From: Zoogloea sp016790385
Lineage (GTDB): Bacteria; Pseudomonadota; Gammaproteobacteria; Burkholderiales; Rhodocyclaceae
Length of the DNA stretch: 64,000 nucleotides
Direction: 5' to 3' (one strand)
Assembly (NCBI RefSeq): GCF_041916735.1
Contig: NZ_JAYRYY010000004.1
Part shown: positions 49,513-58,897 of the stretch, piece after piece
How positions within the stretch are numbered: position 1 is the stretch's first letter
How the letters are laid out: each line of letters opens with the position of its first letter
Translations under genes and position numbers: made by a program
Notes under the pieces: generated by a model
Databases searched by the model: none
What the model saw: the letters and a program-made list of their open reading frames with translations, nothing else
What the model was told of the DNA's origin: nothing

Positions 49513-51600
49513 TCAAGCCTTGAGGAGGGAGGCCCGCCCGCCAAACCAGCGCGTGGCAACCTCATCCGCTACCTGGGGTGCATCGCGCAGGAGGGACTCG
49601 GCCAGATCGCGGGCGACCTCGACCAGGGGCGCATCGGCCTCCAGGTCGGCGTAGCGCAGCAAGGGAACGCCGCTCTGGCGGGCGCCGATGAATTCCCCGG
49701 GGCCGCGGATGCGCAGATCCTCCCGGGCAATGACGAAGCCGTCAGTGTGCTCGTAGATCGCCTTCAGGCGCTCCCGCCCGGTCTGGGACAGGGGCTGGGC
49801 AAAGAGCAGGATGCACACCGATTCATGCACGCCGCGGCCCACCCGCCCGCGCAGCTGATGGAGCTGGGCCAGCCCGAAGCGCTCGGCGTGCTCGATCACC
49901 ATCAGGCTGGCGTTGGGCACATCCACCCCCACCTCGATGACGGTGGTGGCCACCAGCACCTGCACCTCGTTGGCGATGAAGGCCGCCATGGTGGCGGATT
50001 TCTCGTCGTTCTTCAGGCGCCCATGCACCAGGCCGATCTTCAGCTCCGGCAGCGCCGCCGACAGCATCTCGAAGCTCTCCTCGGCGGTCTTCAACTGAAG
50101 CGCCTCGGATTCCTCGATCAAGGGGCACACCCAGTAGGCCTGTCGGCCGGTCAGGCAGGCCTCGCGGACGCGCTGGATCACCTCGTCACGGCGCTCGTCC
50201 TTGACCAGCTTGGTGACGATGGGGGTGCGCCCCGGCGGCAGCTCATCAAGCACCGACACATCCAGGTCGGCGTAATAGCTCATGGCCAGGGTGCGCGGGA
50301 TGGGGGTGGCCGACATCATCAGCATGTGGGGCGACTCACCGGCCTGGCCCTTCTCCCGCAGGGCCAGGCGCTGGCGCACGCCGAAGCGATGCTGCTCATC
50401 CACCACCGCCAGGGCCAGCAGGGGCAGGGCCACCGGGTCTTCGATGAGAGCGTGGGTGCCTACCGCCAGCAGCAACTCTCCGGCGGCCAGACGGGCCAGG
50501 GTCGCCTCCCGCGCCTTCCTGCGGCGACTGCCCGACAACCAGGCCACCTCGATCCCCAGGGGCGCCAGCCAGTCGGCAAGCTTGCGGTGGTGCTGTTCGG
50601 CAAGGATCTCGGTGGGCGCCATCAGCACCGCCTGCCGGCCGTTCTCGGCAGCCTGGAGCATGGCCAGGGCGGCAACGCAGGTCTTGCCGCTGCCCACATC
50701 GCCCTGCAACAGGCGCTGCATGGGATGGGGTGCCGCCAGGTCGCGGGCGATCTCGGCAAAGGCGCGGCGCTGGGCCCCGGTCAGCGCAAAGGGCAGCTGC
50801 GCCAGCAGGCTGCGGGTCAGGGTGTCGTGCAGGGGCAGGGCCGGAGCGTTCTTGGCCCGGCGGGCGGTGTAGGCCCGACGCAGGGAAATCTGCTGGGCAA
50901 GGAGTTCATCCAGCTTGATGCGCTGCCAGGCCGGGTGACCCCGGTCTTCCAGGTCGAGCGCCGATACCGACGGGGGCGGTGCATGCAGCAGGCGCAGGGC
51001 ATCCGGCAGCGAGGGCAGATGCAGCCGCTGCCGCAGGGCTTCGGGCAGGTTGTCGTGCATCGGGTTGTGGCGCAGGGCGCCCCCGATCAGTTTGCGCAGG
51101 GCCGACTGGGCCATGCCCGCGGTGGTCGGGTAGACGGGGGTGAGGCTGTCTGGCAGCGCCTCGCCCTCGGCCACCGGGCGCACCCTCGGGTGGATCATCT
51201 CCGCCCCGAAGAAGCCTTCACGCAGCTCGCCAAAGATGCGCAGACGCGCGCCTGCCGCCATCAGCTTCTGCTGGCTCGGATAAAAGTTCACGAAGCGCAG
51301 CATCACCTCGCCGCTGGCATCGGTGGCCCGCACCACCAGTTGGCGACGCCCGCCGTGGGTGATCTCGCAGGACTGCACCTCCACCTCGCACTGCACCGGT
51401 ACGCCGGGGCGGGCGTGGGCGAGCGGGGTCAGGCGGGTTTCATCCTCGTAGCGCAGGGGCAGATGCAGGATGAGATCCGCCGGCGCGAAGATGTCCAGCT
51501 TGGTCAGGCGCTCGGCGAGCTGCGGCCCGACACCCGGCCAGCCGCGCTGCGCGGGCTTGCGTGGCGGAGCCGGCGGCGCCGCAGCAGGCTCAACCGCCAC
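49513..51600 (-). CDS. recG: ATP-dependent DNA helicase RecG
   Basis: This 695-residue helicase rescues stalled replication forks and branch-migrates Holliday junctions. It is read from a GTG 12 bases after the ridA stop. The N-terminal wedge/OB domain (~20-240) includes DLILHLPLRYEDET and VMLRFVNFYPSQ. Helicase motifs are GDVGSGKT (I), APTEILAEQH (Ia), VVDEQHRFGV (II), MSATPIPRTL (III), ATTVIEVGVDVPNA (V) and HQLRGRVGRG (VI). The C-terminal TRG-like region is RGPGEFIGARQSG. Length and motifs are complete. Confidence 0.97.
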   Translation of the reverse strand: MAVEPAAAPPAPPRKPAQRGWPGVGPQLAERLTKLDIFAPADLILHLPLRYEDETRLTPLAHARPGVPVQCEVEVQSCEITHGGRRQLVVRATDASGEVMLRFVNFYPSQQKLMAAGARLRIFGELREGFFGAEMIHPRVRPVAEGEALPDSLTPVYPTTAGMAQSALRKLIGGALRHNPMHDNLPEALRQRLHLPSLPDALRLLHAPPPSVSALDLEDRGHPAWQRIKLDELLAQQISLRRAYTARRAKNAPALPLHDTLTRSLLAQLPFALTGAQRRAFAEIARDLAAPHPMQRLLQGDVGSGKTCVAALAMLQAAENGRQAVLMAPTEILAEQHHRKLADWLAPLGIEVAWLSGSRRRKAREATLARLAAGELLLAVGTHALIEDPVALPLLALAVVDEQHRFGVRQRLALREKGQAGESPHMLMMSATPIPRTLAMSYYADLDVSVLDELPPGRTPIVTKLVKDERRDEVIQRVREACLTGRQAYWVCPLIEESEALQLKTAEESFEMLSAALPELKIGLVHGRLKNDEKSATMAAFIANEVQVLVATTVIEVGVDVPNASLMVIEHAERFGLAQLHQLRGRVGRGVHESVCILLFAQPLSQTGRERLKAIYEHTDGFVIAREDLRIRGPGEFIGARQSGVPLLRYADLEADAPLVEVARDLAESLLRDAPQVADEVATRWFGGRASLLKA

Positions 51601-51612
51601 AGCCCCGGATGC

Positions 51613-51993
51613 TCAGCCGATGACCAGGATGGCGTCGGCTTCGACGACGGCGCCGCGGGGCAGCTCTTTGACACCCACAGCGGCACGGGCCGGGTAGGGC
51701 TCGGCAAAGTAGCGCGCCATGACTTCATTGACCTTGGCAAAGTTGGCCAGATCGGTGAGGTAGATGGTCAGCTTGACGGCGTCGGCCAACGAGCCGCCGG
51801 CCGCTTCGGCAACAGCCTTGAGGTTCTCGAAAACCCGCACGGTCTGGGCTTCGAAACCCTCAACCAACTGCATGCTGGCCGGATCGAGGCCGATCTGGCC
51901 AGACAGGTAAACCGTGTTGCCGGCCTTGACGGCCTGGGAGTAGGTGCCGATGGCAGCGGGGGCGCCGGACGTGGCGATGATCTGTTTGCTCAT
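51613..51993 (-). CDS. ridA: RidA-family reactive intermediate/imine deaminase
   Basis: The 126-residue protein starts at MSKQIIATSGAPAAIG. It has the family signature IGTYSQAVKAGNTVYLSGQI (first part shown), the active-site Arg in YPARAAVGVKELPRGA and the Glu in VVEADAILV. It hydrolyses reactive enamine/imine intermediates such as 2-aminoacrylate. It is upstream of recG on the same strand, spacing 12 bases. Confidence 0.95.
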   Translation of the reverse strand: MSKQIIATSGAPAAIGTYSQAVKAGNTVYLSGQIGLDPASMQLVEGFEAQTVRVFENLKAVAEAAGGSLADAVKLTIYLTDLANFAKVNEVMARYFAEPYPARAAVGVKELPRGAVVEADAILVIG

Positions 51994-52218
51994 GAAGGGG
52001 CTCCGGGTGGAAATAGGCCGGCAATCCGGCGGAATGTGCATGGGGCGGAGTGTACCCTGCCCCCGCACAGCACACGCCAGTGGCGAGCGAAGAGATGAAA
52101 TCTCGCATCGGCCAGACCACGAACCGGAAATAAGTCACGTCGAAGATTTTGACATCAATCTCGTTGCGATTTCCCAAAAAAACAAAATTACCAAAACAAA
52201 TCAATTGATTAATTTAAC

Positions 52219-52234
52219 AGGCAGCAATTTTGCT
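52219..52234 (+). promoter_or_regulatory. Sigma-54 (-24/-12) promoter upstream of the PEP-CTERM gene
   Basis: AGGCAGCAATTTTGCT fits the TGGCAC-N5-TTGCW pattern: GG and GC are exactly 12 bases apart, GGCA and TTGCT are conserved. It lies in an unusually AT-rich stretch (~52140-52260). Transcription would start near 52246, ~30 bases before the ATG. PEP-CTERM genes in betaproteobacteria are often RpoN/PrsR-dependent. Confidence 0.6.
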
Positions 52235-52274
52235 TTTTGTGGACTTCAAACCAATAACCAATGAGATCGTCCCT

Positions 52275-53093
52275 ATGAAGCAAACCTCCTTACTGATATC
52301 CCTCGCCCTCGCGGGCATGTTGGGTCATTCAACTGCAATGGCTGCCCCCATGGCCGTCGCCACCTGGAACTTCAATGGCACATTGGCGGCCGACGAGCCC
52401 GGCGTTGCCGCCCTGACCGCCATCGATCCTCTAGGTACGAGCGCGTTCATCACCGACTCCGTATTTGGCATCAACCGCACCGTATATCGTTTCGACGGCA
52501 ACCAGACGCCGAGCCAACAGGCTGGCCTGTCCATCGCGACAACCGGTCTTCTGAACAACGACAACGCCTATTCCGTTGACATCGTGTTTCAGTTCGAATC
52601 GAACCAGTCGACGTGGGAAAACATCTTTGGCGTGTCCAACCGCCAGAGCGACAACGCGTTTTATGTGGAGCCAGGAAACCACCTTCAGGTCTGGCCAACC
52701 GGCGGCGGGCCGACCGTCTTCACCTTCGGCGACTATCACCGGGTGACCCTGACCAACCGCGGTGACGGCACCGTCACTGCCTACCTGGACGGCATCTTCC
52801 AGTTCGACCTGACGACAACTTCCATGGATTTCAGCGCCTATTCGTTGGTCAATCCGAACCGCCTGATTCATTTCTTCGCAGACAACGTGGTGGGAGGCGG
52901 CCAGAACGAGTTTGCCGACGGCCGCGTCGCGCTGATCCGCCTTTACGATATCGAACTGACGAACACCCAGGTCGGGGACATCGGCAACGATTCGAATACC
53001 GGCAATACCGGCACGGTTCCCGAGCCGGCCACACTGGCACTGGCCTCCCTGGGCCTGCTGGGCGCGATGGGCTTGCGCCGTCGCCACGCCTGA
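52275..53093 (+). CDS. PEP-CTERM sorted LamG-like protein
   Basis: The 272-residue protein starts at MKQTSLLIS. A signal peptide ends TAMAAP. The middle (~28-235) resembles a LamG/concanavalin-like jelly roll (NNDNAYSVDIVFQFES, YHRVTLTNRGDGTVTAYLDG, shown in part). After an Asn/Gly/Thr linker the PEP-CTERM sorting signal VPEPATLALASLGLLGAMGLRRR closes the protein (quoted in part: VPEPATLALASLGLLG). Exosortase would recognise PEP, cleave, and deliver it to the surface or exopolysaccharide; no exosortase gene is in the window. Carbohydrate binding is inferred. Confidence 0.9.
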   Translation: MKQTSLLISLALAGMLGHSTAMAAPMAVATWNFNGTLAADEPGVAALTAIDPLGTSAFITDSVFGINRTVYRFDGNQTPSQQAGLSIATTGLLNNDNAYSVDIVFQFESNQSTWENIFGVSNRQSDNAFYVEPGNHLQVWPTGGGPTVFTFGDYHRVTLTNRGDGTVTAYLDGIFQFDLTTTSMDFSAYSLVNPNRLIHFFADNVVGGGQNEFADGRVALIRLYDIELTNTQVGDIGNDSNTGNTGTVPEPATLALASLGLLGAMGLRRRHA

Positions 53094-53112
53094 GGCCGGG
53101 CGTTCACTGCAC

Positions 53113-53145
53113 GCATGAACGGGGCTGCGGCCCCGTTTTTCATGC
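53113..53145 (+). terminator. Terminator after the PEP-CTERM gene
   Basis: CGGGGC and GCCCCG pair over a TGCG loop, followed by TTTTT. An outer GCATGAA/TTCATGC pair extends the stem. It starts 20 bases after the stop. Confidence 0.85.
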
Positions 53146-53402
53146 GCCGACGGAATAACACGTGGCGCACCACGCGTGACACAGGCCCCGCGGGCGGCAG
53201 GGATCGGGAGTGAGCCATCTCGCACGCCCAGGCATGGCGTGCCCATGGCAAACACCAGGGACTCCGAGCGTTTCTGCACAACGCCCACCACGAGCAACGG
53301 GCGCTCGCGACGTAATCCACACCACGCCATGCCCCTTCTGATCCAGCCCGGAACGCGACGGTGGCAGAATCCGACCAATCCTCACCGTACCGGAACCTCA
53401 CC

Positions 53403-54788
53403 ATGCCTGCCCTGCCCGCCCCATTTGTCCAGCACCTCACCGAACGCTTCGGCAAGCGCTTCTCCACCGCCGAAGCCGTGCGTGCCCACCATGGTCATGA
53501 CGAATCCCACTTCCCCGATGCCCTGCCCGACGGCGTGGTGTGGCCCCATTGCACCGCCGAAGTGGTGGAGGTGGTAAGGCTGTGCCGGGAACACCGGGTG
53601 CCGCTGATCCCCTTCGGCGTCGGCAGTTCGCTCGAAGGGCACGTGCTGGCCACCCAGGGCGGCCTGAGCCTGGACATGTCGGAGATGAACCAGGTGCTGA
53701 CCATCCACAACGAGGACATGGATGCCGTGGTGCAGCCGGGCTGCACCCGCAAGGCGCTCAATGCCGCGCTGCACGGCAGCGGCTTGTTTTTTCCCATCGA
53801 CCCGGGCGCCGACGCCTCTCTGGGGGGGATGACGGCCACCCGCGCCTCCGGCACCAACGCCGTGCGCTACGGCACCATGCGCGAAAACGTGCTGGCCCTC
53901 GAAGTGGTGCTGGCCGACGGCCGGGTCATCCACACGGGTGGCCGTGCCCGCAAATCCGCCGCCGGCTACGACCTGACCCGCCTGTTTGTCGGCTCGGAAG
54001 GCACCCTGGGCGTCATCACCGAGGTCACCGTGCGCCTGCACCCGCTGCCCGAGGCCATATCGAGCGCCACCTGCTCCTTCCCGGATGTGGCCAGCGCGGT
54101 GCAGACGGTGATCCAGACCATCCAGCTGGGCGTGCCGGTGGCACGCATCGAACTCCTCGATGCCCTCACCGTGCACGCGGTGAACCGTTACAGCAAGACC
54201 AGCCTGCGCGAATCACCGATGTTGTTCTTCGAATTCCACGGTTCGCCCGGCGGCGTGGAGGAACAGGCCCGCACGGTCCAGGAGATTGCCGCCGACAACG
54301 GTGGCGAAGGCTTCGAGTGGGCCACCCGGCCCGAAGACCGCAGCCGCCTGTGGCAGGCCCGCCATGACGTGCTCTACGCCAGCCTGGCCCTCAAGCCGGG
54401 CAGCCGTGGCATCTCCACCGATGTCTGCGTCCCCATCTCACGCCTCGCCGAGGCCATCGCCGGCGCCCAAGCCGCCATCGCCGAGAGCGGCCTGATTGCA
54501 CCGGTGGTGGGTCACGTGGGCGACGGCAACTTCCATGTGATCATCCTCACCACCCCCGACGACCCGGCCCAGGTGGAAGCCGCCGAAGCACTTGGCCGAC
54601 GCATCGTGGAATGCGCGCTGGCGCTTGACGGCACCTGCACCGGGGAACACGGCATCGGCATCGGCAAACAGGATTTCCTGCTCACCGAACATGGCGAAGG
54701 CGTAGCGGTGATGGCGGCGCTGAAGGCCGCCCTGGACCCTCTGAATCTGATGAACCCCGGCAAAGTACTCCCCGGAAAAGTGATCTAA
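53403..54788 (+). CDS. FAD-linked D-lactate/glycolate dehydrogenase (GlcD/LDHD-like)
   Basis: The 461-residue flavoprotein starts at MPALPAPF; a GTG at 53361 is an alternative. The FAD-binding PCMH domain (~45-225) has VPLIPFGVGSSLEGHVL and DPGADASLGGMTATRASGTNAVRYG, shown in part. The C-terminal FAD-oxidase domain has VVGHVGDGNFHVI with the catalytic His region and LDGTCTGEHGIGIGKQ. It most resembles the stand-alone D-lactate dehydrogenase (LDHD/DLD1) type that passes electrons to cytochrome c or quinone. The glcE/glcF partners are absent. Confidence 0.9.
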   Translation: MPALPAPFVQHLTERFGKRFSTAEAVRAHHGHDESHFPDALPDGVVWPHCTAEVVEVVRLCREHRVPLIPFGVGSSLEGHVLATQGGLSLDMSEMNQVLTIHNEDMDAVVQPGCTRKALNAALHGSGLFFPIDPGADASLGGMTATRASGTNAVRYGTMRENVLALEVVLADGRVIHTGGRARKSAAGYDLTRLFVGSEGTLGVITEVTVRLHPLPEAISSATCSFPDVASAVQTVIQTIQLGVPVARIELLDALTVHAVNRYSKTSLRESPMLFFEFHGSPGGVEEQARTVQEIAADNGGEGFEWATRPEDRSRLWQARHDVLYASLALKPGSRGISTDVCVPISRLAEAIAGAQAAIAESGLIAPVVGHVGDGNFHVIILTTPDDPAQVEAAEALGRRIVECALALDGTCTGEHGIGIGKQDFLLTEHGEGVAVMAALKAALDPLNLMNPGKVLPGKVI

Positions 54789-54882
54789 TTCCTGTCAAAT
54801 TGTGATTCTTGTCATAGTCAATCATCAAGTCGCGCCAGGCATCGCCGTTAAGGAGGTGCCCCGTCCATAACCGTTCCTGCCC

Positions 54883-56109
54883 ATGCACGCCACGCCCCTC
54901 CGCGCCGACGACGTCGCAACCCTGACGGGAATCGCCCTGTCCATCGCCAGCATCATGGCCACCGCATTTCATGGCCCCGAATGGCTGGCCTATGCCCTGG
55001 GTGCGGGAACCATCCTGTCCCTGCTGGCCGCCACCGCGATCAGCCATCGGGCCCGGGCCCAGGCACGGCGCAACCAGCAGTTGCAGCGCGAGCGGATCAA
55101 CGGAAGCGTGCAGGAGTACGACACCCTGTGCGAAAGCATTGCGGGCAACAGCGAACAGCAATACCAGCGCTTACAGGAATCCCTGGGCCAGATCCAGGAG
55201 GTCTTCTCCAACGCCCTGGCCGATCTCAATCGCAGCCTCACCGGCAGTAACAGTGCTCAGTCGGAATCGCTCCGCCATCTCGCCGATGAACTCCTCGCCC
55301 TGGCGGGCGCCCAGGAAGACTCGGCCCGCAATAGCGGGCTGACCCGCTTTGCCGAGGAAACCCGCGACACCCTCAATGCTTTTGTCAGCACCGTACACCA
55401 GCTCAAGGCCAGCGGCGCCGACATTGCCGAGCGCTTTTCAACCATGCGCGGCAAGGTCGATGCCGTCAGCCGGCTGATGACCGAAGTCAACCAGATCAAC
55501 AACCAGACCGAACTGCTGGCCCTCAACGCTGCCATCGAGGCCGCCCGTGCCGGCGAGGCGGGACGCGGCTTCGCCGTGGTTGCAGACGAAGTGCGCAAGC
55601 TGGCCCAACGCACCGAGAAATTCAGCGACCAGATCGACACCCTGCTGGCGGAGATCCACACCGCCATCAACGACGTGGGCAGCGCCGTGGATGTCTCCGC
55701 GTCCACCGACGTGAGCAAGGCGGAGGCCTCCCAGGCCAGCGTCACGGCGATGGGCCGGGAAATGCAGGATCTGACCACCCTTGCCGCCGAGCAGTCCCGG
55801 CGCATCAATGAAGTCTCGGCGGCCATCCACCGGCTGGTCATGCAGGGCGTGCTGTCAATGCAGTTCGAGGACATCGTCAGCCAGCTCCTCGGCAAGTTGC
55901 GCCAGCACACCGAGTTCATGAGCGAGTACGCCCACGGCTTTTTCAATGTGCATCGGGACGTGGAAGAACGCGACGGCCTCGCCCGCATCCAGCGACGCAA
56001 CGCCATCCTGTCGGAACTCCTGCATGCCTCACACCGCTCCGCCGAGGAAATCCGTTTCGACTCGGTGCGCCAGACCGGGGTCGACGCGGGGGCGGTGGAT
56101 CTGTTCTGA
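54883..56109 (+). CDS. Methyl-accepting chemotaxis-type signalling protein
   Basis: This is a 408-residue protein. Two close N-terminal hydrophobic helices (~13-32 and ~37-54) with almost no periplasmic loop suggest sensing within the membrane or cytoplasm. The signalling hairpin NNQTELLALNAAIEAARAGEAGRGFAVVADEVRKLA (shown in part: LLALNAAIEAARAGEAGRGF) is intact. It lacks a C-terminal CheR/CheB docking pentapeptide. The C-terminal helix resembles receptors that control functions other than flagellar movement. No che genes are nearby. Confidence 0.9.
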   Translation: MHATPLRADDVATLTGIALSIASIMATAFHGPEWLAYALGAGTILSLLAATAISHRARAQARRNQQLQRERINGSVQEYDTLCESIAGNSEQQYQRLQESLGQIQEVFSNALADLNRSLTGSNSAQSESLRHLADELLALAGAQEDSARNSGLTRFAEETRDTLNAFVSTVHQLKASGADIAERFSTMRGKVDAVSRLMTEVNQINNQTELLALNAAIEAARAGEAGRGFAVVADEVRKLAQRTEKFSDQIDTLLAEIHTAINDVGSAVDVSASTDVSKAEASQASVTAMGREMQDLTTLAAEQSRRINEVSAAIHRLVMQGVLSMQFEDIVSQLLGKLRQHTEFMSEYAHGFFNVHRDVEERDGLARIQRRNAILSELLHASHRSAEEIRFDSVRQTGVDAGAVDLF

Positions 56110-56248
56110 CCGATCCGTGCGGTCCTGTGCAGAAAAACAACACCCACCGCCCTGCTAGGCCTTGCCCCAACGTGCGAACGCGCTACCATTCCCTCGGCAT
56201 CGCACCACGCATCTGCCATCAAACAAACATAGACTGAGGGTAAGCACC

Positions 56249-56731
56249 ATGAAAAAACTGCTGTTTCCGCTGGTCGTATTTCTGCCCGTGACGGCTTTCG
56301 CCGCTGCCAACAATGTGGGCTCCTGTGGCCTCGGCTCCAAGGTTTTCGAAGGCCAGAAGGGCGTCGCCCCGCAGGTTCTCGCCGTCACCACCAACGGCAC
56401 CTTCGGTAACCAGACCTTTGGCATCACCTCCGGCACCCTCGGCTGTTCCCAGGACGGCGTGGTCACCTCCGCCTGGAAGACCGCCATGTTCATCGACGGC
56501 AACAAGTCGCAGCTGGCCCGCGACGCCGCCTCCGGCCAGGGCGAAACCCTGGACGCATTGGCTGCCCTGCTCAAGATTGACGCCCAGGACAAGGCCGCCT
56601 TTGTCAGCCTGACCAAGGCCCGTCACGCCGAGATCTTCGCCTCTGTCGATTCCACCGAAACCATCGCCACTCAGCTGAAGGCTGCATTGCAGTCCGACGC
56701 CCGCCTGGCCAAGTACGCCGACGCGGTTTAA
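56249..56731 (+). CDS. DUF3015 periplasmic protein
   Basis: The 160-residue protein has a signal peptide (ends TAFAAANN). The family pattern NVGSCGLGSKVFEGQKG, QTFGITSGTLGCSQDGVV and FIDGNKSQLARDAASGQGETL (shown in part) includes two cysteines likely to form a disulfide. Function is unknown. It is followed by a strong terminator and then a DUF4105 gene, a pairing seen repeatedly in Proteobacteria. Confidence 0.88.
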   Translation: MKKLLFPLVVFLPVTAFAAANNVGSCGLGSKVFEGQKGVAPQVLAVTTNGTFGNQTFGITSGTLGCSQDGVVTSAWKTAMFIDGNKSQLARDAASGQGETLDALAALLKIDAQDKAAFVSLTKARHAEIFASVDSTETIATQLKAALQSDARLAKYADAV

Positions 56732-56778
56732 GCAACCGGGCCGCGGGCCGCCGGACCTTCCCCGACCCGCGCCACGCC

Positions 56779-56805
56779 AAGCCCTGTGCCTGCACAGGGC
56801 TTTTT
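56779..56805 (+). terminator. Terminator after the DUF3015 gene
   Basis: AAGCCCTGTG and its complement form a 10-bp stem with loop CCTG and a TTTTT tail, 48 bases past the stop and 20 bases before the DUF4105 ATG. Read-through would be needed to co-express the next gene from the same promoter. Confidence 0.88.
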
Positions 56806-56826
56806 CTTTGTGCACCCGCCCCACCC

Positions 56827-58710
56827 ATGAAAATACTGATCGCCCTCGGCTCCGCCCTGAGCCTGAGTCTGGCTGCGCCCTCCGCCCAGGCCGACCCCCT
56901 GGCCGATGCGCAGTCCGCAGCGCGCGACGCGCGTCTGGCCGATGACCCGGCATGGGCCGATCTGCTCCAGTACGAGCCCTACCCCATCACCGGCCAACTG
57001 CGCAGCCTGGCCGACGACAAGGGCTTCTTCAACGCCCCGGACGGCGCCCGCAACCCGGCAGCCGAACTCGACGCGACCCTGGCCCGCCTGTTCGAACCGG
57101 CCCGAGCCGAGGCCCCCGACGAGCACCCCCAATGCCGCTTCCCGGCACGCCATCACTGGTTGCGGCAGCGCCTCACCCTCAGCCCCGCACAGTTGCCCGA
57201 GCAGCCCTGCCCACGTCTGGAAAAATGGGCCGCCGAGATCAACCCCGCCGGCGTAACCCTGGTCTTTCCCTCTGCCTACGTGAACAGCCCGGCGTCCATG
57301 TTCGGCCACACCCTGCTGCGCATCGACGCCGCCGGGCAGACCGAAGCCACCCGCCTGCTCGCCTACACCATCAATTACGCCGCCAAGGCCGACGCCACGG
57401 ACGGCTTCACCTTTGCCCTGAAAGGCCTGACCGGCCTCTACCCCGGCACACTTTCCAGTTCGCCCTACTACGCCAAGGTGCGCGAGTACAGCGACATGGA
57501 AAGCCGCGACGTGTGGGAATACCGGCTCAACCTGACCCCCGCCGAAACCCGCCAGCTGCTGCGCCATGCATGGGAGATCGGTGCCACCCGCTTCGACTAC
57601 TGGTTCTTCGACGAGAACTGCTCCTACATGATCCTGCGCCTCCTCGACGTGGCCCGGCCGGGTCTGCGGGTGGCAAAGCAGTTCTACTGGACCGCCATTC
57701 CCGTGGATACCGTGAAGGGCGTGGTGGCCATGCCAGATCTGGTCACCGACATCCGCTTCCGCCCCTCCACCGGCACCGAGCTGGCCCACCGCGCCAAGCG
57801 CCTCGACCCGGCCAGCCTGGATGCGGCCATCGCCGTGGCCGACGGCAGGCGCCCCCCGCAAAGCCTGGGCACCAACACGCGGGCCATCGAACAGCTCGAG
57901 TTTGCCGACCGCCTGGTGTCCTTTCGTGGGCATGCGGGCAAGCTCGAGCAGGACGACGCCCTGGCCCGCCTGAAAGCCATCCAGATCGCCCGCAGCCCGC
58001 TGCCGACCATCGACACCGGCACCGTCCCGGCGCCACCTCGTCCCGAGAACGGCCACGCCTCCGGTCGCTTCGGCCTGGCCGCCGGCCGCCTGGACGGCGC
58101 CAACGCCCTGTTCCTCGACCTGCGCCCGGCCTACCACGACCTCCTCGATCCCGAAACCGGCTACGCCCGGGGTGCCCAGATACGCTTCCTCGACCTGGGG
58201 GCGAGCCAACGGGAAGGACGAGGCTGGCGGCTCGACCGCTTCCTGCCTGTGGACATCGTCTCCGTCGCGCCCCGGCTGAGCTGGACCCAGCCCCTGTCCT
58301 GGAAAGTCCGCTTCGGCTGGGAGCGCGTCCTGGGCGCCCGCCGCGCCACCAGCCCCATGGTGGCCGGCGGCCCTGGCGCAGCCTGGGAGTGGGGGGGCCT
58401 GCTCGGCTACGTCTTCCTCGAGAACCAGCTACTTGGCCACGGCGACCTGCAAAAACACTGGGCCATCGGCAGCGGCCCCCTGGCCGGTCTGCTGTGGGAC
58501 GTGGGTGCAGGCAGCCGCCTCCAGCTCGAAGCCGGCCGCCAGTGGTTCAACGACCGACGCCTCGACCGCAGCGCCGCCCGCGCCCATCTGCGCACCCGCC
58601 TCGGCCACCGCGACAACCTCGTCGCCGGGTACGAGTGGTCACGGATCGAACTGCCCGACGCGGAGAGGTCCGAGCGCCGCGTGACCCTCGGCTGGCAGCA
58701 CTACTTCTAG
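56827..58710 (+). CDS. DUF4105 (Lnb-like periplasmic domain) outer-membrane-type protein
   Basis: The 627-residue protein has a signal peptide (ends SAQADP). Residues ~120-340 are the DUF4105 domain with the conserved LVFPSAYVNSPASMFGHTLLRID (shown in part: YVNSPASMFGHTLLRID), YYAKVREYSDMESRDVWEY and WFFDENCSYMILRLLD, shown in part; the His and Cys resemble a papain/NlpC-like active site. The last ~220 residues alternate in beta-barrel fashion and end in an aromatic (WQHYF), typical of an outer-membrane strand. Function is unknown. Confidence 0.87.
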   Translation: MKILIALGSALSLSLAAPSAQADPLADAQSAARDARLADDPAWADLLQYEPYPITGQLRSLADDKGFFNAPDGARNPAAELDATLARLFEPARAEAPDEHPQCRFPARHHWLRQRLTLSPAQLPEQPCPRLEKWAAEINPAGVTLVFPSAYVNSPASMFGHTLLRIDAAGQTEATRLLAYTINYAAKADATDGFTFALKGLTGLYPGTLSSSPYYAKVREYSDMESRDVWEYRLNLTPAETRQLLRHAWEIGATRFDYWFFDENCSYMILRLLDVARPGLRVAKQFYWTAIPVDTVKGVVAMPDLVTDIRFRPSTGTELAHRAKRLDPASLDAAIAVADGRRPPQSLGTNTRAIEQLEFADRLVSFRGHAGKLEQDDALARLKAIQIARSPLPTIDTGTVPAPPRPENGHASGRFGLAAGRLDGANALFLDLRPAYHDLLDPETGYARGAQIRFLDLGASQREGRGWRLDRFLPVDIVSVAPRLSWTQPLSWKVRFGWERVLGARRATSPMVAGGPGAAWEWGGLLGYVFLENQLLGHGDLQKHWAIGSGPLAGLLWDVGAGSRLQLEAGRQWFNDRRLDRSAARAHLRTRLGHRDNLVAGYEWSRIELPDAERSERRVTLGWQHYF

Positions 58711-58798
58711 CGCCACACAAACCGCCGGGATCGGCGGCCACGGCACCAATCCCATCGGCATCACACACGAGCACCTCCGCCCGCGGAGCATGTGCGGC

Positions 58799-58825
58799 TT
58801 GACTCCAGGGCATCCATGATAAAAT
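58799..58825 (+). promoter_or_regulatory. Candidate sigma-70 promoter of the aryl-polyene-like operon
   Basis: TTGACT is followed by TAAAAT after 15 bases, slightly short spacing. It lies ~75-100 bases upstream of the first acyl carrier protein gene, in the only sizeable gap (58711-58897) before a tightly packed operon. Confidence 0.4.
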
Positions 58826-58897
58826 CGGGGTCAAATCAGCCCCCCCCGGCCCGCTTGCCCCGGGAGACCCATCTTCATCCCGAAACCACTATCAGCC

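Noticed and set aside
49417..52098. 893-codon open frame on the plus strand across recG and ridA
   Set aside because: It is exactly antisense to two well-recognised genes, is rich in Gly/Gln/His as expected from reading GC-rich codons backwards, and has no recognisable domain.
56728..58209. 493-codon minus-strand frame antisense to the DUF4105 gene
   Set aside because: It consists of Gly/Val/Gln-rich low-complexity shadow sequence. The plus-strand gene has a signal peptide and family motifs.
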